Source: Pseudomonas sp. PDM15 (lineage in GTDB: Bacteria; Pseudomonadota; Gammaproteobacteria; Pseudomonadales; Pseudomonadaceae). From it: a stretch of 64,000 nt of DNA. This document shows, piece by piece, positions 28,779-40,201 of this stretch; position 1 is the first letter of the stretch; each line of letters begins with the position of its first letter. The translations under genes were made by a program, and so were the position numbers. The notes beneath the pieces are model-generated. The model ran no database searches and had not been told where the DNA came from. It saw only the letters and a list, made by a program, of their open reading frames with translations. Location: assembly GCF_014851565.1 (NCBI RefSeq), contig NZ_JACVAA010000005.1, forward strand, positions 248,001 through 312,000, read 5' to 3'.

Positions 28779-28894
28779 CGGCGAATACCGGTGGAACTAC
28801 AGAACGCAAAGGTCGTGGGTTCGACTCCCGCCAGCCACAAGGCTGTAGCTCAGCGGATAGAGCACTGCGCATGTTTCACCACAAATTGTCGCCG
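28779..28894 (+). ncRNA. Y-RNA-like RNA 5 with permuted tRNA-like module
   Basis: Lower stem CGGCGA (28779-28784) with TCGCCG (28889-28894); upper stem GGTGGAA (28790-28796) with TTTCACC (28874-28880), the same sequence as in RNA 3. T arm GTGGG-TTCGACT-CCCGC (28815-28831), acceptor CAGCC-ACAA-GGCTG (28832-28845), TA, and D arm GCTC-AGCGGATA-GAGC (28848-28863). An anticodon-stem-like CGCA/TGCG (28805-28808, 28866-28869) joins the module to the Y stem. It ends 47 bases before rtcB. Confidence 0.86.
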
Positions 28895-28941
28895 CATCGA
28901 GAACAGGCTGGCACGACCAGCACGAATACGAGCGAATAACG

Positions 28942-30168
28942 ATGCAAACCAAGACCTACAACCTGCTGGAAGTCGCCAGCGGCAAGCCGATCAAGCTGTG
29001 GACGCAAGGCGTCCCGGTAGAGGAGGACGCCAAGCAGCAGCTGATGAACACCGCGAAGATGCCGTTCATCTTCAAGCACCTGGCCGTGATGCCGGACGTG
29101 CACCTGGGCAAGGGCTCGACCATCGGCAGCGTGATCCCCACCGTCGGCGCCATTATCCCTGCCGCGGTCGGCGTGGATATCGGCTGCGGGATGATCGCCG
29201 CACGCACCTCAATGATGGCCTCCGACCTGCCGGACAACCTGCACGGCCTGCGCAGTGCCATCGAGCGTGCCGTACCCCACGGCCGAACCTCTGGCCGCGG
29301 CGCACGCGATAAAGGCGCTTGGGAAAACGTGCCGGAGATGACCGACCACGCCTGGTCGGCCCTGAGCGACCGCTTCAAGGTGATCACCGACAAGTACCCG
29401 CGGCTGAGCAACACCAACAACCGCAAGCATCTGGGAACCCTGGGAACCGGCAACCACTTCATCGAGGTATGCCTGGACGAGGCCAATCGCGTCTGGTTCA
29501 TGTTGCACAGCGGGTCGCGCGGTGTGGGTAACGCCATCGGCAACCTGTTCATCGAACTGGCCCAGGCCGATATGCGCCAGCATATCGCCAACCTGCCGGA
29601 CCGCGACCTGGCCTACTTCGAAGAGGGCAGCCAGCACTTCGACGATTATGTGGAAGCGGTGGGCTGGGCCCAGGACTTCGCCAAGCAGAACCGCGCACTG
29701 ATGATGCACGCGGTGATCGCAGCGGCACGTGGCGTGATCCGCAAGCCGTTCGAGGTCGCACTGGAGGCGGTGAACTGCCACCACAACTACGTACAGAAGG
29801 AGCGTCACTTCGGTGAAGAAGTACTGGTGACACGCAAGGGTGCGGTGTCGGCGAAGAAAGGTGAACTGGGGATCATCCCCGGATCGATGGGTGCCAAGAG
29901 CTTTATCGTCCGCGGCCTGGGTAACGAGGAAGCGTTCTGCTCCTGCAGCCACGGCGCCGGACGGACCATGAGCCGGACCAAGGCCAAGAAGCTGTTCACC
30001 GTGGAGGACCAGATCAAGGCCACCGCCCACGTCGAATGCCGCAAGGATGCCGACGTGATCGACGAAATCCCGATGGCCTACAAGGACATCGACCAGGTGA
30101 TGGACGCCCAGCGCGAGCTGGTGGAAGTGGTGCATACCCTGCATCAGGTGGTGTGCGTTAAGGGATAG
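28942..30168 (+). CDS. rtcB: RNA-splicing ligase RtcB
   Basis: A 408-residue Mn2+/GTP-dependent ligase that joins 2',3'-cyclic phosphate (3'-phosphate) ends to 5'-OH ends. Metal-site motifs are visible: PDVHLGKGSTIGSV, VGVDIGCGMIA (Asp, Cys), GTGNHFIEV, LHSGSRGVGN, and FCSCSHGAGRTMSRTKAK near the C-terminus with the guanylated His. Length equals that of E. coli RtcB. It lies in the same sigma54 operon as Ro60 and the Y-like RNAs, with a weak ribosome site (GAGCGA). Confidence 0.97.
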   Translation: MQTKTYNLLEVASGKPIKLWTQGVPVEEDAKQQLMNTAKMPFIFKHLAVMPDVHLGKGSTIGSVIPTVGAIIPAAVGVDIGCGMIAARTSMMASDLPDNLHGLRSAIERAVPHGRTSGRGARDKGAWENVPEMTDHAWSALSDRFKVITDKYPRLSNTNNRKHLGTLGTGNHFIEVCLDEANRVWFMLHSGSRGVGNAIGNLFIELAQADMRQHIANLPDRDLAYFEEGSQHFDDYVEAVGWAQDFAKQNRALMMHAVIAAARGVIRKPFEVALEAVNCHHNYVQKERHFGEEVLVTRKGAVSAKKGELGIIPGSMGAKSFIVRGLGNEEAFCSCSHGAGRTMSRTKAKKLFTVEDQIKATAHVECRKDADVIDEIPMAYKDIDQVMDAQRELVEVVHTLHQVVCVKG

Positions 30169-30172
30169 AGAC

Positions 30173-31525
30173 ATGAAGCACCTGAAAGAGTGGCTGGAGC
30201 GGCTTAAGAGCCGCCCGGTCTCCGGAGACTACTGGGAAGACCGACGTCGCCATGAGGCCCTTGAGGCACTCGCCGCCTGCACCGGATACGGGGATTGGCT
30301 GACCCTCAGCACGCATGGCAACGGCTTCGCCCGCGAAGCAGCAGTGCGTGAACTGAGTGAGCAGCCTTCACCCGAAACGCTAGTCGCGCTGCTCGAACGC
30401 CTGAATGACTGGGTACCCCAGATACGTCAACTGGCTTACGAGGCAGTGCAGCGCTACCTGGCTCCGGAACATGTGCGAGCCCTGCTCCATGCGCTGCCGG
30501 CGCTAATGGCCCTGGCCGAACGCCAACGTGCCGATCATGGCCCGACGCTGGCGGTGGCGCGCGCGGTGCTGCAGGTGCCCGAATTGCGCATGGATGTGGA
30601 AGTGGCGTTTGCCACACGTCACGGCAAGGCTGCACGCTTTCTCTTCACCCTGCTGCAGGAAGTCAGCGTGGAGCCTGTTGCCTTGCTGCGCATGGCTTTG
30701 GCTCACCGAGAAATGACCGTACGGCAGATGGCGGTTAAGGCATGTAAGGTATTGCCCGCCGAGCAGGCTCGCCCCCTATTGCTGGAAGCTTTCGACAAGC
30801 CCGGAGCCAGCGTGCGGGTTGTTGTACTTCACGCCCTACTGCCATTGCTCGACGATACCCGACCAGTGTTGAGGGCAGCATTGCTGGACGCCTCCCCTTC
30901 GATACGAGCATTAGCGCGATGGGCAGCCCCACGCGAGCAACTGGACGCTCACTCGGTGCTCATGGCTCGCCTGCATCAACCTCACCCTGTGAACAAGCGT
31001 GACTGGATGGGGCTACTAGGCCTGAGCCACGAACTGGCAGTGGAACTGGACGAATCCTGGATATCCGCAGCAATGCTTTCTGGCATAAGCAGCGTTCGAC
31101 TAGCGGCTGTTCCGTGCCTTAGCAAGAACCGGCTGGCACATCGGCTGATGGCGCTTTCCGACTCCGCCGACAAGGTCTTTGCCAAAGCTGTCGAGCATCT
31201 TCGGGAAGAGCCTTGGGCGGTGCTGCAGGCAGACCTGGACATGAGACTGGATAGAGACTGGTACGTGCTGCCCCCTGAGCGTCGTGAGGCCCTGATGCAT
31301 TTGCGGCCGCGATGGCAGCAACTGGCCTACTGGCTACGCCGACTAGATGCAGCACCACAAGAAAGACAGCACTGGCTAATGCATCTGAAAAACTGGCTCA
31401 GTCAGCAATACCTGATGGTTGATCCAGTCACTCATCCGGTCGAGCGTACCGCTCTAATAGAGAGGGTCCAGCAACTGGAGAGTGCGGGTCTTCTACCCGA
31501 AGGCAGCACAAAGCGCCTGCGCTGA
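30173..31525 (+). CDS. HEAT-type alpha-helical repeat protein of the rtc operon
   Basis: A 450-residue, almost entirely helical protein with repeated paired-helix units (REAAVRELSEQPSPETLVALLERL, PQIRQLAYEAVQRYL, TVRQMAVKACKVL, SVRVVVLHALLPLLDD, SIRALARWAAP), most like HEAT repeats. It has no signal peptide, membrane segment or catalytic motif. It begins 4 bases after rtcB, so it is part of the operon. HEAT solenoids often bind RNA or proteins, and the Ro60 TROVE ring is itself built of such repeats, so a scaffold for repair substrates is plausible but unproven. Confidence 0.85.
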   Translation: MKHLKEWLERLKSRPVSGDYWEDRRRHEALEALAACTGYGDWLTLSTHGNGFAREAAVRELSEQPSPETLVALLERLNDWVPQIRQLAYEAVQRYLAPEHVRALLHALPALMALAERQRADHGPTLAVARAVLQVPELRMDVEVAFATRHGKAARFLFTLLQEVSVEPVALLRMALAHREMTVRQMAVKACKVLPAEQARPLLLEAFDKPGASVRVVVLHALLPLLDDTRPVLRAALLDASPSIRALARWAAPREQLDAHSVLMARLHQPHPVNKRDWMGLLGLSHELAVELDESWISAAMLSGISSVRLAAVPCLSKNRLAHRLMALSDSADKVFAKAVEHLREEPWAVLQADLDMRLDRDWYVLPPERREALMHLRPRWQQLAYWLRRLDAAPQERQHWLMHLKNWLSQQYLMVDPVTHPVERTALIERVQQLESAGLLPEGSTKRLR

Positions 31526-31560
31526 GCCCAGGATTGAAGTATTCGAAGGAAAGAACACGC

Positions 31561-32448
31561 ATGCAGAAGCAAGGAGCTTCACAAATACGCGCCAAATGCA
31601 GCCTTGCGCTGATGCTTGCCAGTAAGGCCCCGGTCGCAGTGGTGCTGCGCCGCGGACCTACCAACTGGGTGCAGATGATCCGCTGGGATTTGCGTAACGA
31701 CAGTTTCGAGGCCGGCCAGTGGTTCAAGGGGCGCATCTATCCCGAGCTCAGTGAGTTATCTGAAGACGGCGAGCTGTTGCTTTACTCAGCCAGGAAAACT
31801 ACTGGCTGGACGCTGAACCGGCGTAATGACATAGGCGATACCTGGACAGCCATTAGTCGGCCGCCCTATTTCACTGCTCTGGCGCTCTGGGCAAATGGCT
31901 GCTGGACCGGTGGCGGCATATTCACCGACACGCGTGGCGTGAAGATCGATTTGCCCTATCCGAAACCCCATGCACAGCTACCCACACCCCAGTTGGAGGT
32001 TCAGGGAACCCCGGAGCTAGGCCTCCTGCCGCTTTCGCTGCGGATTGCCCTGCGGGCCCATTGGGCTCCGCTGGACCAACCTGTGGAGGCACTTCACGAC
32101 ATCCACTGGCAGTTGAAGACCCGCCAGAGCAAGGAGATCGGCCAAGGAGCCGTGCGCATCATCAAGAGCACGCATAAAGGCAAGCACTGGATGCTGCGTA
32201 CAAGCTTCTCGGTCAGCAACGTGCATGGAGAAACCGATCTGGGAGAAGCCGACCTGGTCGACTTCGATTCACGGGGACGGCTGATACAGAGCAGAGATGG
32301 GCGTCTGTTGGTCTGCGATAGGCCTAGCGAAGCCGATCTCCAGTGGCGCGAGCTGGCCGATTTCTCCGCCAGCAGGCCAGCCCCTCTACCACCCAAGGAG
32401 TGGGCCATCGAGTGGCCGCCAACAGCCGTAGAAGATGTAGAACGATGA
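31561..32448 (+). CDS. Unrecognised protein of the rtc operon
   Basis: A 295-residue protein (MQKQGASQIRAKCSLALMLA) rich in beta-type segments with many Trp-containing repeats (NWVQMIRWDL, GWTLNRR, DTWTAISRPPYF, KHWMLRTSF), suggestive of a beta-propeller or beta-sandwich. It has no signal peptide and no family that I recognise. ATG 31561 follows AAGGAAAG; a TTG at 31534 is in frame. Its stop overlaps the rtcA start (ATGA). Together with the upstream HEAT protein it sits between the two repair enzymes, so a role in RNA repair or its control is inferred. Confidence 0.8.
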   Translation: MQKQGASQIRAKCSLALMLASKAPVAVVLRRGPTNWVQMIRWDLRNDSFEAGQWFKGRIYPELSELSEDGELLLYSARKTTGWTLNRRNDIGDTWTAISRPPYFTALALWANGCWTGGGIFTDTRGVKIDLPYPKPHAQLPTPQLEVQGTPELGLLPLSLRIALRAHWAPLDQPVEALHDIHWQLKTRQSKEIGQGAVRIIKSTHKGKHWMLRTSFSVSNVHGETDLGEADLVDFDSRGRLIQSRDGRLLVCDRPSEADLQWRELADFSASRPAPLPPKEWAIEWPPTAVEDVER

Positions 32449-33467
32449 ACAAGGACATTCTCGAACTGGACGGCGCCATCGGTGGTGGACAGGTTCTGCG
32501 CAGCGCGCTGAGCCTGTCGACGCTCAGCGGACGGCCATTCAGCATCCACAACATCCGCGCCAAGCGCAGCCGGCCTGGCCTGTTGCGCCAGCATCTGACC
32601 GCCGTGCAGGCAGCTGCGCAGATCTGCTCGGCTGAAGTACAGGGTGTCGAGCTCGGCTCGCAGCAGCTGAGCTTCAAGCCTGGCGCCATTCGTGGCGGCG
32701 ACTATCACTTCGCCATCGGCAGTGCCGGCAGCTGCACCCTGGTACTGCAGACTCTGCTGCCTGCATTGCTACGGGCTGATGCCCCAAGCAGGCTGCAGAT
32801 CAGCGGTGGCACCCACAACCCGCTGGCACCGCCGGCGGACTTCCTGCAGCTCGCCTGGCTGCCGCTGCTGCGGCGCATGGGCGCACAGGTGGACATGCAG
32901 CTGTTGCGCCATGGCTTCGCACCGGCCGGGGGTGGGGCGATCCAGGCACAGATCACGCCTTCACCCCTGCAGCCCCTGCATCTGGGCGAACCCGGAGCAG
33001 TGTTACGGCAACAGGCCAGGGCCCTGCTCGCTGGCGTGCCGGGGCACGTTGGCGAGCGCGAGCTGGCCCGGGTCGCTCGGCGACTAAGGTGGCCTCAGGA
33101 AGACCTACAGTTCGCCTGGCTGGGGCAGGATGAGGGGCCAGGCAACGCATTGCTGCTGGAGATCGTCTGCGAGCGGGTGACCGAAGTGTTCAGCGCCTTC
33201 GGCCAGAGCGGGGTTCGCGCCGAGCGAGTAGCCGATAGCGCCATCGACCAGGCACGCGAATGGCTGCAGAGCGGTGCGGCGGTGGCCGAGCATCTGGCCG
33301 ATCAGTTGCTGCTGCCGATGGCGCTAGCCGGCGGTGGCAGCCTGACCACTCCGCGGATGACCGAGCACCTGGAAAGCAGTATCCAGGTGCTGCGGAAATT
33401 TCTGCCCGTCGATATCCGCGCCAGCATAACCGACAAGGGAGCGCTGCTCATCGAACTGGAGGCCTGA
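32445..33467 (+). CDS. rtcA: RNA 3'-terminal phosphate cyclase
   Basis: A 340-residue enzyme that converts RNA 3'-phosphates to 2',3'-cyclic phosphates using ATP through a covalent His-AMP. LDGAIGGGQVLRSALSLS is the N-terminal signature (usually EGGGQ), and PRMTEHLESS carries the catalytic His. PPADFLQLAWLPLLRRMG and APAGGGAIQAQI are family segments. The start at 32445 overlaps the preceding stop; upstream open codons lie inside that gene. Last gene of the operon: RtcA remodels ends that RtcB can seal. Confidence 0.96.
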   Translation: MNKDILELDGAIGGGQVLRSALSLSTLSGRPFSIHNIRAKRSRPGLLRQHLTAVQAAAQICSAEVQGVELGSQQLSFKPGAIRGGDYHFAIGSAGSCTLVLQTLLPALLRADAPSRLQISGGTHNPLAPPADFLQLAWLPLLRRMGAQVDMQLLRHGFAPAGGGAIQAQITPSPLQPLHLGEPGAVLRQQARALLAGVPGHVGERELARVARRLRWPQEDLQFAWLGQDEGPGNALLLEIVCERVTEVFSAFGQSGVRAERVADSAIDQAREWLQSGAAVAEHLADQLLLPMALAGGGSLTTPRMTEHLESSIQVLRKFLPVDIRASITDKGALLIELEA

Positions 33468-33596
33468 TCCGGCCGTGCCGTGGCGGCAGGTGCACGTGAC
33501 GAACAGAGAAGGTTTCAAGGCGTTTCCACGAGGGAACGCCTGCCATCAGGGCAAGATCATAGCGATGTGCCATGTGGCACGACCTCGGGAACCTTC

Positions 33597-34031
33597 ATGG
33601 ACGCATCGCTGCTCAAGCTCTGCAAACTTACCTTTCTGATCATCACGCTCGGCGTCACCGGCATCGCATAGGCGGAAATCAACTTCACGGAACGAGGCTC
33701 CAGCAGCACCGATGTGCTGGTGACAGCGGATCCCCATGACCGAGAGCCCGACCTCCGACGATCGAGCGTCAACTTCAGCGACCTGCAGGCAGCGCTCGAC
33801 CAGCAGGACGATGACCACCGCAAGCTTGCCGAGCTACAGCGCAAACTCGAGGAGCAGCAGCGCACCATCCAGAATCTGAGCGGAAGCTCCAGCGGCAGCA
33901 GCCGCGAGCTGGACGATCTGGAGAGAAAGGTGGAAAAGGTGTCGCAGCTGGAACGCCAGCTGGATAGCCAGGAGCGCGAGATCGACTCGTTGAAGCGAGA
34001 GCTGGAACAGCTCAGTCGTCGCATCAAATGA
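33597..34031 (+). pseudogene. Exported coiled-coil protein gene interrupted by an in-frame amber codon
   Basis: Reading from ATG 33597 gives MDASLLKLCKLTFLIITLGV, a signal-peptide-like N-terminus, then TGIA, a TAG at 33669-33671, and AEINF in the same frame. The frame then continues without further stop to 34031. The rest is a Ser/Asp region and a long coiled coil (LAELQRKLEEQQRTIQNL, LDDLERKVEKVSQLERQLDS, IDSLKRELEQLSRRIK). A CAG-to-TAG change (Gln) near the expected cleavage site would explain it. Sequencing error, amber readthrough or an internal start (GTG about 33714) are alternatives. Function unknown. Confidence 0.7.
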
Positions 34032-34042
34032 TGTCCATATAA

Positions 34043-34072
34043 ACAAAACGGGGCCCGCGGGCCCCGTTTTGT
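34043..34072. terminator. Bidirectional terminator between the rtc side and ettA
   Basis: ACAAAACGGGGCCC (34043-34056) and GGGCCCCGTTTTGT (34059-34072) are perfect complements with A/T-rich outer parts, between convergent genes. Confidence 0.92.
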
Positions 34073-34086
34073 TTTGCAGCGAGCGC

Positions 34087-35754
<1,668 letters not shown>

Positions 35755-36019
35755 GGATGACCTTGGTTCTGTGTAGCTGAGGGATTGAAGAGGCAACTGC
35801 GCCAGCGGCCGACCGGCTGCTGAGCAATACTCTGGGGCAAGGGAGCATCATAGCTCCGCGCGCCCACGCGCGTGCGGCAAAGCTACCGGAATGCTCCCGG
35901 AGGGGCAAACCGTACCCGATGGACAGTGATAGCACTTGGCCGCTTTTCCGGGCATGCTACGCGGTTCCGATTGCCAGGCAAGGCCCCGATCCGGCAGCTG
36001 TATCAGCAGGGTTATACGC

Positions 36020-39000
36020 GTGTCACGATCCCGCCCCCGTTCTTCCTCCCGCTCCTCTGGCGACCCGCTCGCCCGGCCTCACCGTGGCTCGCTGAAGGGC
36101 GCCCTGGCGTTGCTGGTCGCGCTGATGCTCGGCCTGCTGCTGTGGCAGCTGCAGCAAGAGGCCAGCAATCAGGAGCAGAGCGAGCGGCGCCATCATCTGG
36201 ACCACGCCGAGCAGCAGCGCAACCACCTGGGCCTGACCATGCGCCTCAAGGCCGAGGCTGGCCTGGCCTTCCTCGCCAGCGCGGCGGACCAGCCGCTCAC
36301 GGCGGACGACCAGAGCGCATTGCTGCAGCGGCTGCGCGGCATCTTCCCGGCCCTGCACAGCCTGGCGTGGTTCGATGCCAGCGGCAAACGACTGGAAGAC
36401 AGCCAGCCAACCCTTGGTGATCAGACGCCCTTCGTCGACGACCAGCCCTATCACTTCGCCCAGGACAGCGGCCTGCTGCTGCTCGACCTGCCGCGCGCGG
36501 ATCACCAGGGCGGCTGGCGCGTGCGCCTGCGGGACCAGGCCCTGCGCAACTGGTTGCCGGCACAGACCGGCGAGACGCCCTGGCTGCTGCTGGACACCCG
36601 CAGTGGCCAGGTGATGCTGCGCCAGCCCGTGAACGAGGGAGCCGCCCAGCTCAGCGCCAGCGAGAGGGGGCAGATCATCGCCGAGCTGCCGGTGACGGGC
36701 AGCGACTGGAAACTGGTGCCCCTGTTCGACGCCGACACCCTGCGCGCCGAGCTGCTGCCGCGCCAGGCCAGCAAGCTGCTGCTGTTCATCCTCTGCGGCG
36801 CCCTGGCCCTGCTCGCCCTGTTCGGCCTGCTGCGCGAGCAGAACCGCCTGCGCGCCTACCACGCGCTGTCGCGTCGCTCGATGGAAGACGCCATCGGCGC
36901 CCTTGGCGCCATCGATGAGCGCGTGCTGGTGACCCAGCCCGACGGCCATATCAGCTACCTCAATCCGCGCGCCGAGCGGATGTTTGGCCTGGATCTGGCC
37001 ACCGCCAGCGAGATGCACGTGCTGCAGCTGCTGCCGGCGCTGGCGCCCTGGCTGGAGAGCGCCTTCCACGAGCAGGCCGAGCCCATCGAGGTGCTGCTCG
37101 ACGGCGAGCGGCGCCTGTTCGACGTGACCTGTCACGCCCTCTACACCGACAACCCCGAACCGGGCCGCGCCTGGGTCCTGCGCGACGTGACCGAGGAGCG
37201 CCAGGCCCTGCACGTGTTGGAAGACACGCGCCGGCGCTACCAGGACATCTTCGAGGGCAGCGGCGTGGCCCTCTGCGTGCTCGACCTGCTCGACCTGCGC
37301 CTCTTCCTCGACGCCCAGGGCCTGGAGCACAGCGGCCAGCTGCAGACCTGGCTGAGCGTGGACCCGCAGCGCCATGTCGAGCTGCTGCAGCGCATCCACA
37401 TCAGTGAAGTGAACAAGGTGGCCCTGCAACTGCTTGGAGTGGACAGCCCAGAGCAGGTCTGGGAACACCTGATCGGCTACGCCCCGCTGCGCCAGGGCGG
37501 CGCCCGCCATGCGCTGATCACCACCCTGCTCGACGGCGAGCGCGACATGATGGTCGAGAGCCGCATGCACACGCCGCAGGGCCACGAGCGCTACGTGTGG
37601 CTCAACCTGCAGCTGCCCGAGAGCCGCGACGAGCTGCGTGCGGTGACCCTCAGCGTGCACGACATCACCAGCCGCAAGCGCGTGGAGCTGTCGCTGGTGG
37701 AGCGCGAGCGCTTCTGGTCCGACGTGCTGCGTTCGGTGCCGGACACCCTCTACGTGCACGACATGAGCACCATGCGGGTGATGTTCAGCAACAACCGCCT
37801 GGGCCCGGACCTGGGCTACAGCAAGGAAGAGATGCGCCGCTTCGGCGACAAGCTGTGGGAAAAGATCCTGCACCCCGACGACGTCGAGCTGTACCAGCGC
37901 CTGCGCAACCTGCAGAAGGTGGTCGGCCAGGGTCAGCAGCTGCACTTCCAGCTGCGCTGGCGCCACCGTGACGGCAGCTGGCACTGGTTCGACATCCGCG
38001 AGCACGCCCTCAGCCGCGACCGCCACGGCCGGGTCAGCCGGCTGATCGGCGTGGCCAAGGACATCACCGGCGAGATAGCCGCCCGGGCCAGCCTGAGTGA
38101 CAGCGAACGGCGCTACCGTCTGCTGGCGGAGAGCATCAGCGACGTGATCCTGTCCACCGACAACACGCTGCAGCTCAACTACGTCAGCCCGTCGGCCGAG
38201 AGCTTCTTCGGCTACAGCCCGGAATGGCTGCTGGACAACGGCCTGCTCGGCACCGTGACCAATCCGCGCCAGTTGGCCAGCCTACTGCAGCTGATCGAAC
38301 AGTTGCGCGGCTCCCTCAACGAGGCGGACAAGCTGGCCCGCCTGCAGGCCAGCCTGGCCGGGCGTACCTTCATCTTCGACTGCCTGCGCGCCGACGACCG
38401 CAAGATCACCGTGGAGATGCGCCTGTCGCTGATGTGGGACGAACAGGACCGCTTCGAGGGCGTGCTCGGCATCGGCCGCGACATCACCCAGCAGCGCCGC
38501 GCCGAGCGCGACCTGCGCATGGCCGCCACCGTATTCGAGCACTCCACGGCGGCGATTCTGGTCACCGACCCGGCCGGCTACATCGTGCGCATCAACGAGA
38601 CCTTCCAGCGCCTCACCGGCTATGCCGGCGCCGAGGTGCTCGACCAACTGCCGGGCATGCTCACCGCCGACCGCCAGCAGGCCGCCCAGTTCGCCTACAT
38701 CCTCACCCAGCTCAATCAGCACGGCAGCTGGGAGGGTGAGCTGTGGCTCAAGCGCAAGAACAGCGAGCAGTTCCCGGCCTGGGTCGGCATCACCGCGGTG
38801 CACGACGAGGACGGCGACCTGGCCAGCTACGTGTGCTTCTTCAACGACATCAGCGAGCGCAAGGCCAGCGAACAGCGCATCCACCGCCTGGCCTACTACG
38901 ACGCCCTGACCCTGCTGCCCAACCGCACGCTGTTCCAGGACCGCCTGCACACCGCCCTGCAGCATGCCGAACGGCATGACGAGTGGGTGGTGCTGATGTT

Positions 39001-40201
39001 CCTCGACCTGGACCGCTTCAAGCCGATCAACGACTCCCTCGGCCATGCCGCCGGCGACCGCATGCTCAAGGACGTGGCCGTGCGCCTGGCCGCCTGCGTC
39101 GCCGAGGACGACACGGTGGCGCGCATGGGCGGCGACGAATTCACCCTGCTGCTGCAGGCGCGCAACACCCGCGCCGGCGCGCTCAACCGCGCCATCCACG
39201 TGGCCGAGCAGATCCTCGCCAGCCTGGCCCAGCCGTTCGTCCTGCAGGGCCGCGAGTTCTTCGTCACCGCCAGTATCGGAATCGCTCTGGCACCGCAGGA
39301 CGGCGACGAGCTTAGCCAGCTGATGAAGAACGCCGACACGGCGATGTACCACGCCAAGGAACGCGGCAAGAACAACTTCCAGTTCTACCAGGCCGAGATG
39401 AACGCCACCGCGCTGCAGCGCCTGGAGCTGGAGAGCGACTTGCGCCATGCCCTGGAGCAGAACCAGTTCCTCCTTTATTACCAGCCGCAGCTGTCCAGCG
39501 ACGGCAAGCGCCTGACCGGCGTCGAGGCCCTACTGCGCTGGCAGCATCCGCGCCGCGGCCTGGTGGCGCCCAACGAGTTCATCCCGGTGCTGGAAGAGCT
39601 GGGCCTGATCGCCCAGGTCGGCGACTGGGTGCTCGCCCAGGCTTGCCGCCAGCTCAAAGCCTGGCACGACGCGAAAGTGCGAGTGCCCAAGGTCTCGGTC
39701 AACCTCTCCGCCCGCCAGTTCGGCGACGGCCAGCTGGGCATGCGCATCTCGCGCATCCTCGGCGCCAGCGGCCTGCCGCCGGCCTGCCTGGAACTGGAGC
39801 TGACCGAGAGCATCCTGATGAACGACGTCGGCGAGACCATGCAGGTGCTGGCCAGCCTGAAGAAGCTTGGCCTGTGCATCGCGGTGGACGACTTCGGCAC
39901 CGGCTACAGCTCGCTCAACTACCTCAAGCAGTTCCCCATCGACGTGCTGAAGATCGACCGCAGCTTCGTCGACGGCCTGCCCGAGGGCGAGCAGGATGGC
40001 CAGATCGCCCGCGCCATCATCGCCATGGCCCACAGCCTGGGACTGGCGGTGATCGCCGAAGGCGTAGAGACCCAGGCGCAGCTGGACTTCCTGCGCGACC
40101 ACGACTGCGACGAGGTGCAAGGCTACCTGTTCGGCAAGCCGATGGCGGCCGCCCAGTTCGAGGCCCAGTTCGGCGGCAACGCCCTGTTCATGCTGACGTG
40201 A
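36020..40201 (+). CDS. morA: MorA-type membrane PAS-GGDEF-EAL cyclic-di-GMP regulator
   Basis: A 1393-residue protein from GTG 36020 (first residues [10 protein letters not shown]). Two membrane segments (about 26-44 and 253-271) enclose a periplasmic sensor; four or five PAS/PAC domains follow (about 285-970; [18 protein letters not shown] linkers). GGDEF is intact near 1037 ([12 protein letters not shown]) and EAL near 1169 (VEALLRW), with [17 protein letters not shown] and AEGVETQAQ. Both enzymatic activities are therefore possible. An in-frame ATG at 35936 would add 28 Arg/Ser-rich codons with no family support. MorA in Pseudomonas controls motility and biofilm; it neighbours glyA as in P. 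aeruginosa. Confidence 0.92.
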   Translation: MSRSRPRSSSRSSGDPLARPHRGSLKGALALLVALMLGLLLWQLQQEASNQEQSERRHHLDHAEQQRNHLGLTMRLKAEAGLAFLASAADQPLTADDQSALLQRLRGIFPALHSLAWFDASGKRLEDSQPTLGDQTPFVDDQPYHFAQDSGLLLLDLPRADHQGGWRVRLRDQALRNWLPAQTGETPWLLLDTRSGQVMLRQPVNEGAAQLSASERGQIIAELPVTGSDWKLVPLFDADTLRAELLPRQASKLLLFILCGALALLALFGLLREQNRLRAYHALSRRSMEDAIGALGAIDERVLVTQPDGHISYLNPRAERMFGLDLATASEMHVLQLLPALAPWLESAFHEQAEPIEVLLDGERRLFDVTCHALYTDNPEPGRAWVLRDVTEERQALHVLEDTRRRYQDIFEGSGVALCVLDLLDLRLFLDAQGLEHSGQLQTWLSVDPQRHVELLQRIHISEVNKVALQLLGVDSPEQVWEHLIGYAPLRQGGARHALITTLLDGERDMMVESRMHTPQGHERYVWLNLQLPESRDELRAVTLSVHDITSRKRVELSLVERERFWSDVLRSVPDTLYVHDMSTMRVMFSNNRLGPDLGYSKEEMRRFGDKLWEKILHPDDVELYQRLRNLQKVVGQGQQLHFQLRWRHRDGSWHWFDIREHALSRDRHGRVSRLIGVAKDITGEIAARASLSDSERRYRLLAESISDVILSTDNTLQLNYVSPSAESFFGYSPEWLLDNGLLGTVTNPRQLASLLQLIEQLRGSLNEADKLARLQASLAGRTFIFDCLRADDRKITVEMRLSLMWDEQDRFEGVLGIGRDITQQRRAERDLRMAATVFEHSTAAILVTDPAGYIVRINETFQRLTGYAGAEVLDQLPGMLTADRQQAAQFAYILTQLNQHGSWEGELWLKRKNSEQFPAWVGITAVHDEDGDLASYVCFFNDISERKASEQRIHRLAYYDALTLLPNRTLFQDRLHTALQHAERHDEWVVLMFLDLDRFKPINDSLGHAAGDRMLKDVAVRLAACVAEDDTVARMGGDEFTLLLQARNTRAGALNRAIHVAEQILASLAQPFVLQGREFFVTASIGIALAPQDGDELSQLMKNADTAMYHAKERGKNNFQFYQAEMNATALQRLELESDLRHALEQNQFLLYYQPQLSSDGKRLTGVEALLRWQHPRRGLVAPNEFIPVLEELGLIAQVGDWVLAQACRQLKAWHDAKVRVPKVSVNLSARQFGDGQLGMRISRILGASGLPPACLELELTESILMNDVGETMQVLASLKKLGLCIAVDDFGTGYSSLNYLKQFPIDVLKIDRSFVDGLPEGEQDGQIARAIIAMAHSLGLAVIAEGVETQAQLDFLRDHDCDEVQGYLFGKPMAAAQFEAQFGGNALFMLT

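Noticed and set aside
28523..28939. Open reading frames of 138 and 179 codons across the Y-RNA array (also one on the minus strand at 28594-28872)
   Set aside because: They run through base-paired stems and T/D arms, have no ribosome site or family similarity, and the stems explain the sequence better.
33480..33671. 63-codon frame ending at 33671 as a separate gene
   Set aside because: Its end is the signal-peptide part of the interrupted coiled-coil gene and its first half has no coding character.
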